A program made the translations under genes and the position numbers. Shown piece by piece: positions 1-9,848 of a DNA stretch of 64,000 nt (positions within the stretch are counted from its first letter, which is position 1; every line of letters begins with the position of its first letter). The notes beneath the pieces are model-generated. The model searched no databases, was not told where the DNA came from, and worked only from the letters and a program-made list of their open reading frames with translations. Source of the DNA: Bacteroidales bacterium (GTDB taxonomy: Bacteria > Bacteroidota > Bacteroidia > Bacteroidales > M50B96); the NCBI GenBank assembly GCA_018401015.1, contig JAGYLP010000002.1, positions 186,001 to 250,000 of the forward strand. The letters run 5' to 3'.

Positions 1-655
1 ATGTGTACTCAAAAATATCGGAGATGATGCGCATGGAGAACTCAGGCGGATAGATGTAGGTATTACGAACCATGAACTCTTTTAAGATATCGTTCTGAAT
101 GGTTCCGCTTAACTGCTCGAGGCTGGCTCCTTGTTCGAGGCCTGTAACGATGTAGAATGCTAAAACCGGAAGCACTGCTCCGTTCATGGTCATGGAAACC
201 GACATTTTGTCGAGTGGAATTTCATTGAAAAGGATCTTCATGTCGAGGATCGAGTCGATGGCAACACCGGCTTTCCCAACATCGCCCGGAACCCGTTCGT
301 GATCGGAGTCGTAGCCTCGGTGAGTTGCCAGGTCGAAGGCAACCGATAATCCTTTTTGGCCAGCGGCTAAATTGCGGCGATAAAAAGCATTGGATTCCTC
401 GGCAGTGGAAAAACCGGCATATTGTCGAATGGTCCAGGGGCGCATAACATACATGGTGGAGTAGGGGCCTCGAAGGAAAGGAGGAAGACCAGCGGCATAA
501 TTCAGATGCTCGCAGTTTTCCAAGTCTTCCGGAGTGTATAGGTTTTTGATGTCGATTTGTTCGGCACTTTTCCATCTCCGTTCGGAAGCTTTTTTGTCTT
601 TCGATATGGACGAGCTTGTATGAAGGTCTATTTGTTTAAAATCGGGTCTGTTCAT
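1..655 (-). CDS. mutB: Methylmalonyl-CoA mutase large subunit, N-terminal part (cut by window edge)
   Basis: Catalytic, adenosylcobalamin-dependent subunit that interconverts succinyl-CoA and (R)-methylmalonyl-CoA. It is missing from the ORF track because it runs off the left edge; I translated it by hand. It starts with MNRPDFKQ at an ATG 23 nt downstream of the mutA stop, and about 218 residues are visible. Family-typical substrate-barrel segments are present: [50 protein letters not shown] and [15 protein letters not shown]. The C-terminal B12-binding domain lies outside the window. The short gap to mutA on the same strand makes an operon near certain. In Bacteroidota this enzyme usually works in the succinate-to-propionate route. 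Confidence 0.95.
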   Translation of the reverse strand, partial: MNRPDFKQIDLHTSSSISKDKKASERRWKSAEQIDIKNLYTPEDLENCEHLNYAAGLPPFLRGPYSTMYVMRPWTIRQYAGFSTAEESNAFYRRNLAAGQKGLSVAFDLATHRGYDSDHERVPGDVGKAGVAIDSILDMKILFNEIPLDKMSVSMTMNGAVLPVLAFYIVTGLEQGASLEQLSGTIQNDILKEFMVRNTYIYPPEFSMRIISDIFEYT

Positions 656-678
656 AGTTTAACAGGATAAGGTTTGAA

Positions 679-2517
679 TTAAGCGGTAATTGATAAGTGT
701 TCGTGGAATTTCTTTAATTCTTGCAATACATTCATTCTCATGTGAATAAAGTCGTTGATTCCACTTGCTTGCAATTGTTCCATGCAGGCAGGAGCCCCGG
801 CAATTACCAGCGTGGCGTAATCGGGTAGTTGTTTTTTGAGCTCGGGTGCGAGGTGTTCATATTCTTCGTCGGAGGAGCATAAAACAGCTATTTGAGCTTG
901 GGATTTTTCGAAAGCTTTTACGGCTTGTGAAATATCGGGGAAACCATTATTATCGATGGGTTCGATTCCTCCACAGGCAAAGAAGTTGGAGGCAAATTGA
1001 GCTCTTGCTCGCCGCATGGCTAAATTTCCCATGGTAATCATAAAAGCTTTGGGTCGTTGCGCTACTTTGCTATGACGATCGGCAGCAAAACGCAACAATT
1101 CAAAGGCTTCCGCTCCACGGTATGGGCTCAGCAAAGGCATATCTTCCAATGCTTTGTTCCCAGTGCTTGAGTGTGGTGCTTTATCTAAAAGCTCCCCTGA
1201 ATTCGGGTATTGATTCACTCCAACAAGGATTTCTTTTCGTTCGGCAATTTGTCGATCGCGTTTTTGAGCCATTTGTTGGATTCGGTTCTGAATAAACCCT
1301 TGTTTGAAGGACTGAAGGAATCCGCCTTCGTCTTCAATTTCGAGGAAGAGTTTCCAGGCTGCATCAATCATAGCATGGGTAAGTTGCTCGATGTAATACG
1401 ATCCGGCCGATGGGTCGATTACCCGATCGAAATACGATTCTTCCTTCAGCAGTAATTGTTGGTTGCGGGCAATCCGCTTTCCGAAGTCGTCGGTGGAACC
1501 TAAGGCTTCGTTGTAAGTACCAACTCGCATGGAATGGATTCCTCCAATTGCGGCCGACATGGCCTCGGTGGTTGTGCGTATCATGTTGGTATGAGCATCG
1601 TATCCGGATTTATTCCAAGTAGAGGTTTCAACATGAATAAGCATGGGGCTTTGTTCTTTTTCGTCGATTCCGTAGGCCGCTTGTAGTTTTGACCACAAAT
1701 ACCTGGCAGCCCTAAACTTGGCTATTTCCATGAAATAATTTCCACCTACGGCAAATTGAAATCGAATGTTTTCAGCTACATCGCTCAATTCAACCCCTTG
1801 TCGGGCAATTTGAAAAATGTATTCAGCTCCGGCCGCCAGGCTCATCCCCAATTCTTGAACTAAGCTGGCTCCCGATTGACGAAATAAATTGCCATTAACC
1901 AGGATTGAAGTGAATTGTGGCCAATCGCGGGAAGCGAAAATGATTTCCTTCCCAATAGAAAAAGCAGTGGCTTCGTTTCTCGACCAAACTCCGTGCTGCA
2001 TGAAATAACTCAGCGGGTCGTAATCGACCGATCCCTCGATGCGGATATTGTTTTCGTTTAAGACTTCAATAACTTCCATGGATCGTTCGCCAGCCAGGAA
2101 ATTGATTTCGGTAATTTCTGCCGGGATGTCGTTTAAAAGTTGATTCATCCAATCCTCGTCGATGCTGGTGTTGGCATTGAGTTCAAACCCAATCGAACCG
2201 ACGCCTCGCTTACTTAATTCAGCCACTAATCGATTTCCATCGATCGCATCTTTTACGCAGATGTTTTCGCGTATGAGCCAGTCGTTGGTGTCGGTTTTTG
2301 TTCCGCGTAAGTAGGGAGCTTTTCCGGGCATGCATTCGAGGTGTGAAAGCGATTGCAAATCTTCAGCTCGATAATAGGGTTTGACATCGATTCCTTCGAT
2401 GTTTCTCCAAATGAGTTTTTTGCTATAATCGGCGCCTTTTAAATCTTCATGGATAATTGCTTCCCACTCATCGGTGCTAAGGGGAGGAAATTCAGTAAAG
2501 AGTTTCTTTTCAGACAT
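679..2517 (-). CDS. mutA: Methylmalonyl-CoA mutase small subunit
   Basis: Non-catalytic partner of the large mutase subunit, 612 aa from the start chosen here. The mutase barrel is recognisable (RVGTYNEALGSTDDFGKRIA, DPSAGSYYIEQLTHA). The C-terminal flavodoxin-like region (MITMGNLAMRRARAQFA, IAVLCSSDEEYEHLAPEL) lacks the DxHxxG cobalamin motif, as expected of small subunits. The ORF track begins at a TTG 36 codons upstream, but that TTG is the last triplet of a TACTTTTG promoter box, so translation should begin at the ATG giving MSEKKLFTEFPPL. The gene is the first of the mutA-mutB operon. Confidence 0.93.
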   Translation of the reverse strand: MSEKKLFTEFPPLSTDEWEAIIHEDLKGADYSKKLIWRNIEGIDVKPYYRAEDLQSLSHLECMPGKAPYLRGTKTDTNDWLIRENICVKDAIDGNRLVAELSKRGVGSIGFELNANTSIDEDWMNQLLNDIPAEITEINFLAGERSMEVIEVLNENNIRIEGSVDYDPLSYFMQHGVWSRNEATAFSIGKEIIFASRDWPQFTSILVNGNLFRQSGASLVQELGMSLAAGAEYIFQIARQGVELSDVAENIRFQFAVGGNYFMEIAKFRAARYLWSKLQAAYGIDEKEQSPMLIHVETSTWNKSGYDAHTNMIRTTTEAMSAAIGGIHSMRVGTYNEALGSTDDFGKRIARNQQLLLKEESYFDRVIDPSAGSYYIEQLTHAMIDAAWKLFLEIEDEGGFLQSFKQGFIQNRIQQMAQKRDRQIAERKEILVGVNQYPNSGELLDKAPHSSTGNKALEDMPLLSPYRGAEAFELLRFAADRHSKVAQRPKAFMITMGNLAMRRARAQFASNFFACGGIEPIDNNGFPDISQAVKAFEKSQAQIAVLCSSDEEYEHLAPELKKQLPDYATLVIAGAPACMEQLQASGINDFIHMRMNVLQELKKFHEHLSITA

Positions 2518-2622
2518 GTGTTCTTCTGTTAGTGAAAAATCGACGATAGAAAACCGCAGCTGGATGATAAGTTGCTGATAAACTTGTGTCTCCAGAGGAA
2601 GTCCTGCTATCTGTTTGATTCG

Positions 2623-2630
2623 CAAAAGTA
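2623..2630 (-). promoter_or_regulatory. Promoter -7 box of mutAB
   Basis: On the minus strand this reads TACTTTTG, a full match to the Bacteroidota TAnnTTTG -7 element, about 105 nt before the mutA ATG. No clear TTG -33 element is visible. It overlaps the TTG that the ORF track used as a start. Confidence 0.6.
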
Positions 2631-2748
2631 AAGCTTTTTGACTGCTCCTCTTTTTGAGAGGAATATGATTTTTATCAGCCTGCGAAGTGGGTCTTTTATG
2701 TATTTGTTAATCAGTGTTTTCTGACTGAATATGGGTTTAATAACATAT

Positions 2749-4701
2749 TCAGAGCCCGGTAAGATTTTTCCAAAGTAGGAGCACATCGTTTTGGATACGG
2801 TAGTCTTTCGAATACAGCAGATTTAGGTGCTCCATTTGGATGGTGCTCAGGGATTGATGATTGGACAGGTTTGCCGGAGGAAGAATGCCTGGTTTGATGG
2901 TGGGTAAACCCTCGTTGTTGACACCTGCTTGCTCGAAATAGGAAACCCAACTGTGGGAACCGAAAAGGACTTTCCTTGCGTGAGGTAGTAGTTTTCGGGC
3001 AGATGGAAAAGCGATCCACCAGAAAGGGTAGGTTAGTAAGATGATCAAGCTGCTGATCAAGTCGAATAAGCGCTTTTTTCGTAGATTTTCCGGTTTGTGT
3101 ATTGAGTTGTGGTCGATAACGTAGAGTTCCCCTGCAGTATCGATGGAGTTGCTGCCAATAACCGAGATGCTTTCCGGAGGAGCAATTTTAAAGTCGAGGT
3201 TAATGTCCGACAAAACATGCATGGTTCGGATAATATCCTCCGATCGAACATCTTTCCCGGAGAAAATGAGCTCATCGATTCGGTTTATTGCCACAATCTC
3301 ATGCAATTGATCCAGAGAGCCAAGAGAATTTGCTGGGTCGTTGGCGTTTCGATCGGGGCTTACTAGTCCGACGATGTCGGTTCTAATCCGGGTTTGATGC
3401 AGTAATTCTTTCATTCGCTCAGCTTCGTTGGGGCCGGCAACTAGCAGAATACGTTTCCTATCCTGCGATTTTTTTCGGAATCCCAACAGGTTAACTTGCC
3501 GAAGGATCTGCCGAAGGCTTGTAAATAGGATGAAGGCCGTTCCGGCTCCGAGCAAAATGAGTGCCCGCGAAAAGCGGAGGTGTTCAGGCAAGAGAGCATA
3601 AATAGCCAGGATAAAAATGGTTCCAACCGATAGCCCTCGAACCAAGCGATTCCATTTGAAGGGAGTCGAATATGCCCGGTAGAGATACATCCAGGCAATC
3701 CAACTTAGGATGTAAGCCGGAACAATTTGCATGAGGAATTGTGGCGGATACCACGATGGTTCAAAATAGGTTTCTTCCCACCAGGGTAGTAAGAGGTGAT
3801 ACGCTCCCCAGAGGCTCAGAAAATCCAACAATGGAAGCGTTATTGTTTTTAAGAAGCGGGAGAATAGTGCCAACCCTGCTCTTAAATAAATGGCAAAGTG
3901 TATGATAGCGGTGTAAATACCTGCCTTTTGAGAGCTAAAATGCTTTTTGGCAAAAATAATCATAGCCTGATAAAAGACCATCACATAGTTAATACTCCCT
4001 TTCTTGGTGCTTTCGCCCTTGTAATGAATAATAGCCGGATCGGGCAGGTAGTAATTTTTATAGCCTCCCTGAATAATCCGGTAACTCAAGTCGATGTCTT
4101 CGCCATACATGAAGAAACTTTCGTCGAGCAAGCCGACCTTATCGAGCGCTTCTTTGCGTAAAAACATAAAAGCACCGGCCAAGATCTCGACTTCATGGAT
4201 TTCGTTTTCGTTTAAATGACCTAAATGGTAACGGGCGAAAATAGGAGAGCGCGGAAAGAGTCGCGAAAGCCCCATGATTTTGTAAAAGGACACCGACGGA
4301 CTTGGGAATGCTCGTTTTGATTCCGGCAGGAATTTGCCTTTTCCGTCAATCATTTTTACGCCAATCCCTCCGACCTCGGGGTGCTGATTGGCGTAGGACA
4401 AAACTTTTTCGAAACAGAGTTCGTCCACAACGGTATCGGGGTTAAGGAGCAAGATATATTTGCCACGCGCTATCCGAATGGCTTGATTATTTGCTTTCGA
4501 GAAGCCAACGTTCTCTTTATTTTCAATAAGCTGAACTTGAGGGAATTTCTCCTTAATCATGCTGCACGAACCATCTACCGAGGCATTGTCCACCACCAGC
4601 ACCTCCATCGCGATTTGTTTGCCGGCCTTGAGCACCGAATGCAAGCATTGTTCGATGAAATACTTTACGTTGTAATTGACAATTACGACCGATAAATCCA
4701 T
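2749..4701 (-). CDS. Family 2 glycosyltransferase fused to a WcaJ-like membrane region lacking the catalytic core
   Basis: 650 aa. Residues 1 to about 250 are a GT2 glycosyltransferase of the rhamnosyltransferase-like kind (MDLSVVIVNYNVKYFIEQC, VLVVDNASVDGS, LLLNPDTVVDE, FFMYGEDIDLSYRI). About five hydrophobic segments follow (residues 270-400), then a nucleotide-binding-like stretch (RILLVAGPNEAERMKEL). The C-terminus resembles the ends of a polyprenyl-phosphate sugar phosphotransferase (LRKKRLFDLISSLIILLTYP, then PTIKPGILPP). The segment between these, which should carry the catalytic Asp-Glu pair and the arginine-rich motif, is missing. The likely role is sugar addition in envelope polysaccharide or LPS synthesis at the inner membrane. 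It lies 20 nt behind recR and downstream of hldD. The acceptor and sugar donor are unknown. Confidence 0.85.
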   Translation of the reverse strand: MDLSVVIVNYNVKYFIEQCLHSVLKAGKQIAMEVLVVDNASVDGSCSMIKEKFPQVQLIENKENVGFSKANNQAIRIARGKYILLLNPDTVVDELCFEKVLSYANQHPEVGGIGVKMIDGKGKFLPESKRAFPSPSVSFYKIMGLSRLFPRSPIFARYHLGHLNENEIHEVEILAGAFMFLRKEALDKVGLLDESFFMYGEDIDLSYRIIQGGYKNYYLPDPAIIHYKGESTKKGSINYVMVFYQAMIIFAKKHFSSQKAGIYTAIIHFAIYLRAGLALFSRFLKTITLPLLDFLSLWGAYHLLLPWWEETYFEPSWYPPQFLMQIVPAYILSWIAWMYLYRAYSTPFKWNRLVRGLSVGTIFILAIYALLPEHLRFSRALILLGAGTAFILFTSLRQILRQVNLLGFRKKSQDRKRILLVAGPNEAERMKELLHQTRIRTDIVGLVSPDRNANDPANSLGSLDQLHEIVAINRIDELIFSGKDVRSEDIIRTMHVLSDINLDFKIAPPESISVIGSNSIDTAGELYVIDHNSIHKPENLRKKRLFDLISSLIILLTYPFWWIAFPSARKLLPHARKVLFGSHSWVSYFEQAGVNNEGLPTIKPGILPPANLSNHQSLSTIQMEHLNLLYSKDYRIQNDVLLLWKNLTGL

Positions 4702-4721
4702 GCGCTTTGTCGCTTAAAGTT

Positions 4722-5348
4722 TTAAGTGTTTAAAGAATCGTCGAATAACTTTCGATGAAGAATGGATTGCCCCAAGGTTACTTCATCGGTATATTCCAGT
4801 TCATCGCCAATACCTACTCCACGAGCCAGGGTGCTTATTTGAATGGGATAGTTTTTTAGTTTTTTGTAGAGATAGAAATTCGTTGTGTCGCCTTCGATGG
4901 TTGTGCTCAAAGCCAAAATTACTTCTCCGATGGTTCCACTTTCGGCTTTTGAAATCAAACTATCGATGGTCAAATCGTTGGGACCAATGCCATCCATCGG
5001 CGAGATTTTTCCGCCTAATACGTGATACAGACCTTTGTATTGATGTGTTGCTTCGATGGCCATTACATCGCGAATATCTTCCACAACACACACAAGTCCG
5101 GAATTTCGTTCCGGATTAGCACAAATGCGACATGTTTCGGTGTCGGAGATGTTGTGACAGTTTTGGCAATACTGAATTTCCTTCCGCATTTTAATGATTG
5201 AATTTCCGAAGGATTCAACTTCGTGTTCTTCTAATTTGAGAAGGAATAAAGCTAGCCGAAGCGCTGTTTTTTTCCCAACTCCGGGTAATCGGGAGAGTTC
5301 GTGTACGGCTCCTTCCAATAAACTCGATGACAATCCGAGAACTTCCAT
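4722..5348 (-). CDS. recR: Recombination protein RecR
   Basis: 208 aa, normal family length. RecR acts with RecO and RecF to load RecA on gapped DNA. The order is an N-terminal helix-hairpin-helix ([20 protein letters not shown]), a C4 zinc finger ([16 protein letters not shown]), a Toprim domain ([14 protein letters not shown], and [16 protein letters not shown]) and a C-terminal Walker-B-like segment ([19 protein letters not shown]). It sits between hldD and the glycosyltransferase on one strand with short gaps (about 40 and 20 nt), so the three are probably co-transcribed. The functional link to LPS genes is probably incidental. Confidence 0.96.
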   Translation of the reverse strand: MEVLGLSSSLLEGAVHELSRLPGVGKKTALRLALFLLKLEEHEVESFGNSIIKMRKEIQYCQNCHNISDTETCRICANPERNSGLVCVVEDIRDVMAIEATHQYKGLYHVLGGKISPMDGIGPNDLTIDSLISKAESGTIGEVILALSTTIEGDTTNFYLYKKLKNYPIQISTLARGVGIGDELEYTDEVTLGQSILHRKLFDDSLNT

Positions 5349-5388
5349 GTGGTGCAGATTTCTACTTTAAATGAGCGTTTGAGATGGT

Positions 5389-6354
5389 TTAAAAATAGCG
5401 GTTTGGAATGAGGTATTGTGTCATGTAATCGTCGATACCGGCTGCTAAATCGTGGAAGGGATTGGTGTAACCAATGCTCCTGAGTTTGTCCATTTCGGCA
5501 CAGGTGTAATATTGGTATTTGTCGCGAATATCAGCCGGAGTGTCTATAAATTCAATTTTTTCAGGTAATTGCATGGCCCGAAAGCATTCCGATGCCAATT
5601 GGTAAAAGCTTTCGGCTTTTCCTGTTCCCAGGTTATAGAGCCCCGAATGTTTTCGGTTTGCGGCCAAAAAATGAATCACGTCAACCACATCCTTTACGTA
5701 CACAAAATCGCGAAGTTGTCCTCCGTCGGCATAATCGGGGCGGTGGGAACGAAACAGTTTCATGCCCCCGGTTTCTCTAATCTGACGATAGGCATGTAAG
5801 ACCACGGAAGCCATCCGGTTTTTATGGTATTCATTGGGTCCGTAAACATTAAAGAATTTGAGTCCCGCCCAGAAGTAGGGTTGTTCTTTTTGCGACAGAG
5901 CCCAGCAGTCGAAATCGTTTTTCGATTCGCCATACGGATTTAAGGGTTTCAGTTGAAAGGGGAGTTCGTGATTATCGGCATAGCCCAGCGCTCCGTCGCC
6001 GTAGGTAGCAGCCGAGGAAGCATAGATAAGTGGTATTCCAAATTCAACGGACAATTTCCACACTTCTTTTGAATAATTGAGGTTCAGCTCGTCGAAAATC
6101 GGAACCCGAAACTCAGTCGTGTCGGTTCGAGCTCCCAGGTGAATGATTATCTGAACAGATTCTTGATTAATTCGTAGCCAATCAAAAAACTGATTCCGAT
6201 GAACTTGTTCCCGATACTGCTTGTTAGAGAGGTTCTTGTTTTTGATAGGGTTGGAAAAATCATCGACAAGAATCAGATCTTTGAAGTTTTTTTCATTTAG
6301 AGAGGCAATTAAACTGCTGCCAATGAATCCGGCAGCTCCGGTAACTACAATCAT
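5389..6354 (-). CDS. hldD: ADP-L-glycero-D-manno-heptose 6-epimerase
   Basis: Extended SDR enzyme (321 aa) that epimerises ADP-D-glycero- to ADP-L-glycero-manno-heptose for the LPS inner core. The NAD(P)-binding loop is TGAAGFIGS at the N-terminus. The family-specific LGARTDTTE segment and the catalytic YASSAATYGDG and NPYGESKNDFD (Tyr-x3-Lys) motifs are present, followed by FFNVYGPNEYHK. It is the first gene of the hldD-recR-glycosyltransferase run and is divergent from the PTPS gene. gmhA at 14.4 kb supplies an earlier step of the same pathway; hldE is not in this window. Confidence 0.93.
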   Translation of the reverse strand: MIVVTGAAGFIGSSLIASLNEKNFKDLILVDDFSNPIKNKNLSNKQYREQVHRNQFFDWLRINQESVQIIIHLGARTDTTEFRVPIFDELNLNYSKEVWKLSVEFGIPLIYASSAATYGDGALGYADNHELPFQLKPLNPYGESKNDFDCWALSQKEQPYFWAGLKFFNVYGPNEYHKNRMASVVLHAYRQIRETGGMKLFRSHRPDYADGGQLRDFVYVKDVVDVIHFLAANRKHSGLYNLGTGKAESFYQLASECFRAMQLPEKIEFIDTPADIRDKYQYYTCAEMDKLRSIGYTNPFHDLAAGIDDYMTQYLIPNRYF

Positions 6355-6489
6355 TTCCTTGATTTTAAGGGTTCTGGCTTTGCTTGCTTTGACATTGAAA
6401 ATGGGAGGGAAGATAAATCTTTCCCATCGAAAATTAATCCCAATTAGCGCTCAATTATTTCTAACTTAATACCCACAAAAATAAAGCAC

Positions 6490-6903
6490 ATGATGTTCAT
6501 TACACGCCGTGAGCGATTCAACGCCGCTCATCGATTATTTCGCGAGGATTTTAGCGATGAACAAAACCTGGAGGTATTCGGTAAATGCTCCAATCCGAAT
6601 TGGCACGGACACAACTACACGCTCTATGTTACTGTTAAGGGTGAGGTGAATCCGAAACTCGGTTTTGTTATCAACCTAAAGACCTTGAGTATCCTAATCC
6701 GGGAGAAAATCATCGATAAACTCGACCATAAGAACCTGAACGTGGAGGTCGATTTTATGTCAGGAAAAATTATGAGTACCGAAAACCTGGCCATTGCAAT
6801 CTGGGAAGAACTCGAATCATCGGTTCTTGCCTTGGGTTGTCAGCTTCATCGGGTGAAGGTAGTCGAGACAGAAAACAACTATGTAGAATATTTTGGAAGT
6901 TAA
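6490..6903 (+). CDS. 6-pyruvoyl-/6-carboxy-tetrahydropterin synthase family enzyme (PTPS/QueD)
   Basis: 137 aa T-fold enzyme acting on 7,8-dihydroneopterin triphosphate, the product of the folE gene 3 nt downstream. Zinc ligands are visible in FNAAHRLF and HGHNY. The catalytic cysteine lies in GKCSNPNWHGHNY, the Asp-His pair in KLDHKNL, and the glutamate in VVETENNYVEY. The Cys-to-His spacing (C-S-N-P-N-W-H-G-H) and the LDHKNL and TENN segments look like animal-type PTPS rather than E. coli QueD, whose motif is CGRLHGH. Automated annotation would probably call it queD. Pairing with folE and no queC/queE nearby leaves a tetrahydropterin cofactor as an alternative role. The start could be the ATG at 6490 or the one at 6493. 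Confidence 0.88.
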   Translation: MMFITRRERFNAAHRLFREDFSDEQNLEVFGKCSNPNWHGHNYTLYVTVKGEVNPKLGFVINLKTLSILIREKIIDKLDHKNLNVEVDFMSGKIMSTENLAIAIWEELESSVLALGCQLHRVKVVETENNYVEYFGS

Positions 6904-6906
6904 ATC

Positions 6907-7530
6907 ATGGAAGAATACAAAATTAAAAACGAAAACGGCTATTCCCGTCTGGAATTGTGGAACGACGACACCACCGAGCAATTGGCCAAGCATTATCATG
7001 GAATTTTAGGGCTGTTAGGTGAAGATCCTTCGCGCGAAGGGCTTGAGAAAACGCCGGTCAGGGTCGCAAAGGCAATGCAGTTTCTAACTCAGGGTTATAC
7101 GGTCGATCCGACACAGATTATATTATCGGCTAAGTTCAAAGAAGATTATCGCGAAATGGTCGTGGTGAAAGACATTGAACTGTTTTCGATGTGCGAGCAT
7201 CACATGTTGCCCTTCATTGGGAAAGCCCATGTAGCCTATATTCCCAATGGTTATATTACCGGATTAAGCAAAATTGCGCGGGTAGTGGAAGCTTTTGCTC
7301 GCCGTCTGCAAATTCAGGAGCGCATGACCACCGAAATTAAGAACTGCATCAACGATGCTTTGAATCCGCTGGGAGTGGCTGTGGTTATTGAAGCACAGCA
7401 TTTGTGCATGCAAATGCGCGGAGTTCAGAAGCAACACTCGGTAACAACAACCTCCGATTTTATTGGTGCTTTTGAGCGAGAAAAAACTCGTTCGGAATTC
7501 CTCAATTTAATTGGAATGCGTTTGCACTAA
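6907..7530 (+). CDS. folE: GTP cyclohydrolase I
   Basis: 207 aa enzyme converting GTP to 7,8-dihydroneopterin triphosphate. It carries the zinc site ([30 protein letters not shown]), the family motif [20 protein letters not shown], and a C-terminus ending [20 protein letters not shown]. It is separated from the PTPS gene by only 3 nt, so the two form a pterin operon. Its stop codon overlaps the stop of the convergent ABC permease gene by 4 nt. Confidence 0.97.
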   Translation: MEEYKIKNENGYSRLELWNDDTTEQLAKHYHGILGLLGEDPSREGLEKTPVRVAKAMQFLTQGYTVDPTQIILSAKFKEDYREMVVVKDIELFSMCEHHMLPFIGKAHVAYIPNGYITGLSKIARVVEAFARRLQIQERMTTEIKNCINDALNPLGVAVVIEAQHLCMQMRGVQKQHSVTTTSDFIGAFEREKTRSEFLNLIGMRLH

Positions 7531-8873
7531 CGGGAGTATTTAATCCACTTCCACAGCTCTTTGTAGGAAACCTTTTTGCCGTACATCAAAATGCCGGTAC
7601 GATAAATTTTCGAAGCCAGCCAGGTGGTGATAATAAAGGTCAGAATAAGAAGAGCCATGGATAAGCTCAGTTCCCATACCGGGACCCCAAACGGAATCCT
7701 CACCATCATTACAATGGGAGAGGTGAACGGAATCATCGAGAACCAAAATGCAATATTCCCATCGGGATTCTGAATGGCATTTATCATGACCATGATTCCC
7801 AGTACAAGTGGCAGTGTAACCGGCATCATAAATTGTTGTGTGTCGGTTTCACTGTCGACGGCTGCGCCAATTGAGGCAAAAAGCGAAGCGTAAAGCAAAT
7901 ATCCTCCGATAAAGAAGAAGAGGAACAGCAACAAGACCGTAACAAAGTTGATGTTTCCTAACTCGTTCATAATCATCTGGATCATATCCGGATCGGTCAT
8001 GTTCATGCCGGCAGCTTCAATTGCCTCGCCAGCCGGGTTGCTAGCCATAATATCTTGAGTTACCGGAGCAGGAGCTAATTCAGCAGCATCGTGCGACGGA
8101 CTGAAGTAGGTAAGCCCAATAAACGAGAATCCGGCAATGAGCACCACCCAGGCAATGAATTGCGTAAGCCCGACCAACGCAATGCCGATGATTTTTCCCA
8201 TCATTAGCTGAAAAGGTTTGACCGAACTGATAATAACCTCGACAATCCGGTTGGTCTTTTCCTCGATAATGCCACGCATTACCTGCACCCCGTAAAGGAA
8301 AATGAAAAAGTAAATCAGAAATCCACCTAAGTAACCCACAATCATCGCGGTTGAGGTGGTGTTAACGCTTACCGAACCGTCGGATCCCCATTTAATCGAA
8401 TCGAGATTCAAACGTACCTTGAGCGAGGAAATCAGATCGCGGCTTATTCCTTCCTGAATCAAGCGCTGATCTTCGAGGTAGTTTTCAATACTTGTTTTAA
8501 TATGTGAAGTAATGGCCTGACTCGGCTGCGACTCCGAGAAAAGTTTTACCGTGTTAGAAACGGTAATGTTTTCGGGAATAAACAGTATCGCATGGTAATT
8601 CGATTGGTCGTAAAGCTCCTTTATGTTTTCGTCGCCTTTACTATCGATGAGCTCGAATTTGATGGCATCGGTGTTTTGCAAGGATTCATGCATAATCATG
8701 GAGTCGTCGATAATCCCAATCAGCCTCTCCTCGGTTTCTTCGGCCATGATAAGATAAGAATAACCGATGATGAATCCGGCCATAAGGAGCGGGGCTAAAA
8801 TCGTCATGATGACAAAGGATTTCTTTTTAACCCGGGTGGAATATTCGCGTTGGAGGATGATGCTCGTTTTCAT
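7527..8873 (-). CDS. ABC-2 type transporter permease (NatB-like)
   Basis: 448 aa inner-membrane permease. It has one hydrophobic segment near the N-terminus ([20 protein letters not shown]), a long extracytoplasmic region (about residues 45-170) and then a block of five or so membrane segments ([40 protein letters not shown], and others). [20 protein letters not shown] is typical of the NatB/YhaP group of two-gene exporters. The partner ATPase lies 45 nt upstream on the same strand. The substrate is not evident; Na+ or a small molecule is possible by family only. Confidence 0.9.
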   Translation of the reverse strand: MKTSIILQREYSTRVKKKSFVIMTILAPLLMAGFIIGYSYLIMAEETEERLIGIIDDSMIMHESLQNTDAIKFELIDSKGDENIKELYDQSNYHAILFIPENITVSNTVKLFSESQPSQAITSHIKTSIENYLEDQRLIQEGISRDLISSLKVRLNLDSIKWGSDGSVSVNTTSTAMIVGYLGGFLIYFFIFLYGVQVMRGIIEEKTNRIVEVIISSVKPFQLMMGKIIGIALVGLTQFIAWVVLIAGFSFIGLTYFSPSHDAAELAPAPVTQDIMASNPAGEAIEAAGMNMTDPDMIQMIMNELGNINFVTVLLLFLFFFIGGYLLYASLFASIGAAVDSETDTQQFMMPVTLPLVLGIMVMINAIQNPDGNIAFWFSMIPFTSPIVMMVRIPFGVPVWELSLSMALLILTFIITTWLASKIYRTGILMYGKKVSYKELWKWIKYSR

Positions 8874-8918
8874 GCTTATGTGGAAATTTCTTAGGTTGAT
8901 AAATGGGATGTGCTTCGG

Positions 8919-9848
8919 TTAAACAGCTTTCGTGTGATTCTCGACGGCATGAATAAAAATATCATTCATGGAAGGAATCACCTCCTTAAATCCGGTCAAA
9001 TTCCCTAAAGGAAGCAATTGTTGAATTAGTTGATTGGTAGTGAGGTTATGAAGCAACTTGACCGTAATGTATTGTTTATCTTCTTTTTGGAAAGAATTCT
9101 CGATTTGGTAGTCCGACGATAAGGTTGCTTCCATCTTATTGTAATTACCGGTAAATTCCAACTCGTAACTATGAGAACGAAAATCTTTTCGGATTTGCTC
9201 CATCGACCCTTTTAAGATCAGTTCGGAGTCGTTTATGAGCGCAATGTGGTCGCAAAGTTCTTCGACCGACGACATGTTATGAGTTGAGAATATGATGGTA
9301 CTTCCTTTTTCTTTTAGCTCCAGGATTTCGCGCTTGAGCATATTTGCGTTAATGGGGTCGAAACCACTGAACGGTTCATCGAAGATGAGTAGCGAGGGTT
9401 CGTGCAAAACGGTAATGACAAATTGAATTTTCTGTTGCATACCCTTCGAAAGTTCTTCAACTTTTTTACCCCACCACTCTTCGATTCCTAGTTTGACAAA
9501 CCAGTGCTTGAGTCGCTTCAGCGCATCGTGGCGCGATAGTCCTTTCAGGCGCGCCAGATAAAGGGCTTGTTCGCCAACTTTCATTTTTTTGTATAAGCCC
9601 CGCTCTTCGGGTAAGTAACCAATCCGTTCGATGTGACCCGGGGATAAGGGTTCGCGCCGAAAATAAACCTGCCCTTCGTCGGGCGCAGTAATTTGATTGA
9701 TGATGCGGATAAAGGTTGTTTTCCCGGCACCATTCGGGCCGAGCAAGCCAAACACGCTTCCTTCGGGGATGGAAAGATGGATGTTGTTTAAAACTAAATG
9801 ATCGGCTCCAAAAGTTTTGTAAACACCTTCGGCATCGAGAATATTCAT
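8919..9848 (-). CDS. ABC transporter ATP-binding protein (NatA-like)
   Basis: 309 aa ATPase driving the adjacent permease. It has Walker A (GLLGPNGAGKTTFIRI), the signature loop (ELSKGMQQKIQF), Walker B (SLLIFDEPFSGFDP) and the H-loop (IIFSTHNMSSVEEL). The C-terminal 80 residues form the extra domain common in two-gene exporters. The ORF track extends 48 codons upstream into a terminator hairpin. The ATG giving MNILDAEGVYKTFG fits the family and is the start chosen here. A CATCTTTG box on the minus strand at about 9915-9922 is a plausible promoter with one mismatch. Confidence 0.93.
   Translation of the reverse strand: MNILDAEGVYKTFGADHLVLNNIHLSIPEGSVFGLLGPNGAGKTTFIRIINQITAPDEGQVYFRREPLSPGHIERIGYLPEERGLYKKMKVGEQALYLARLKGLSRHDALKRLKHWFVKLGIEEWWGKKVEELSKGMQQKIQFVITVLHEPSLLIFDEPFSGFDPINANMLKREILELKEKGSTIIFSTHNMSSVEELCDHIALINDSELILKGSMEQIRKDFRSHSYELEFTGNYNKMEATLSSDYQIENSFQKEDKQYITVKLLHNLTTNQLIQQLLPLGNLTGFKEVIPSMNDIFIHAVENHTKAV

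Noticed and set aside
2641-2658. Hairpin CCTCT-TTTTG-AGAGG near the mutA promoter
   Set aside because: Only 5 bp, no T-run on either strand, and it lies upstream of the promoter. Probably chance.
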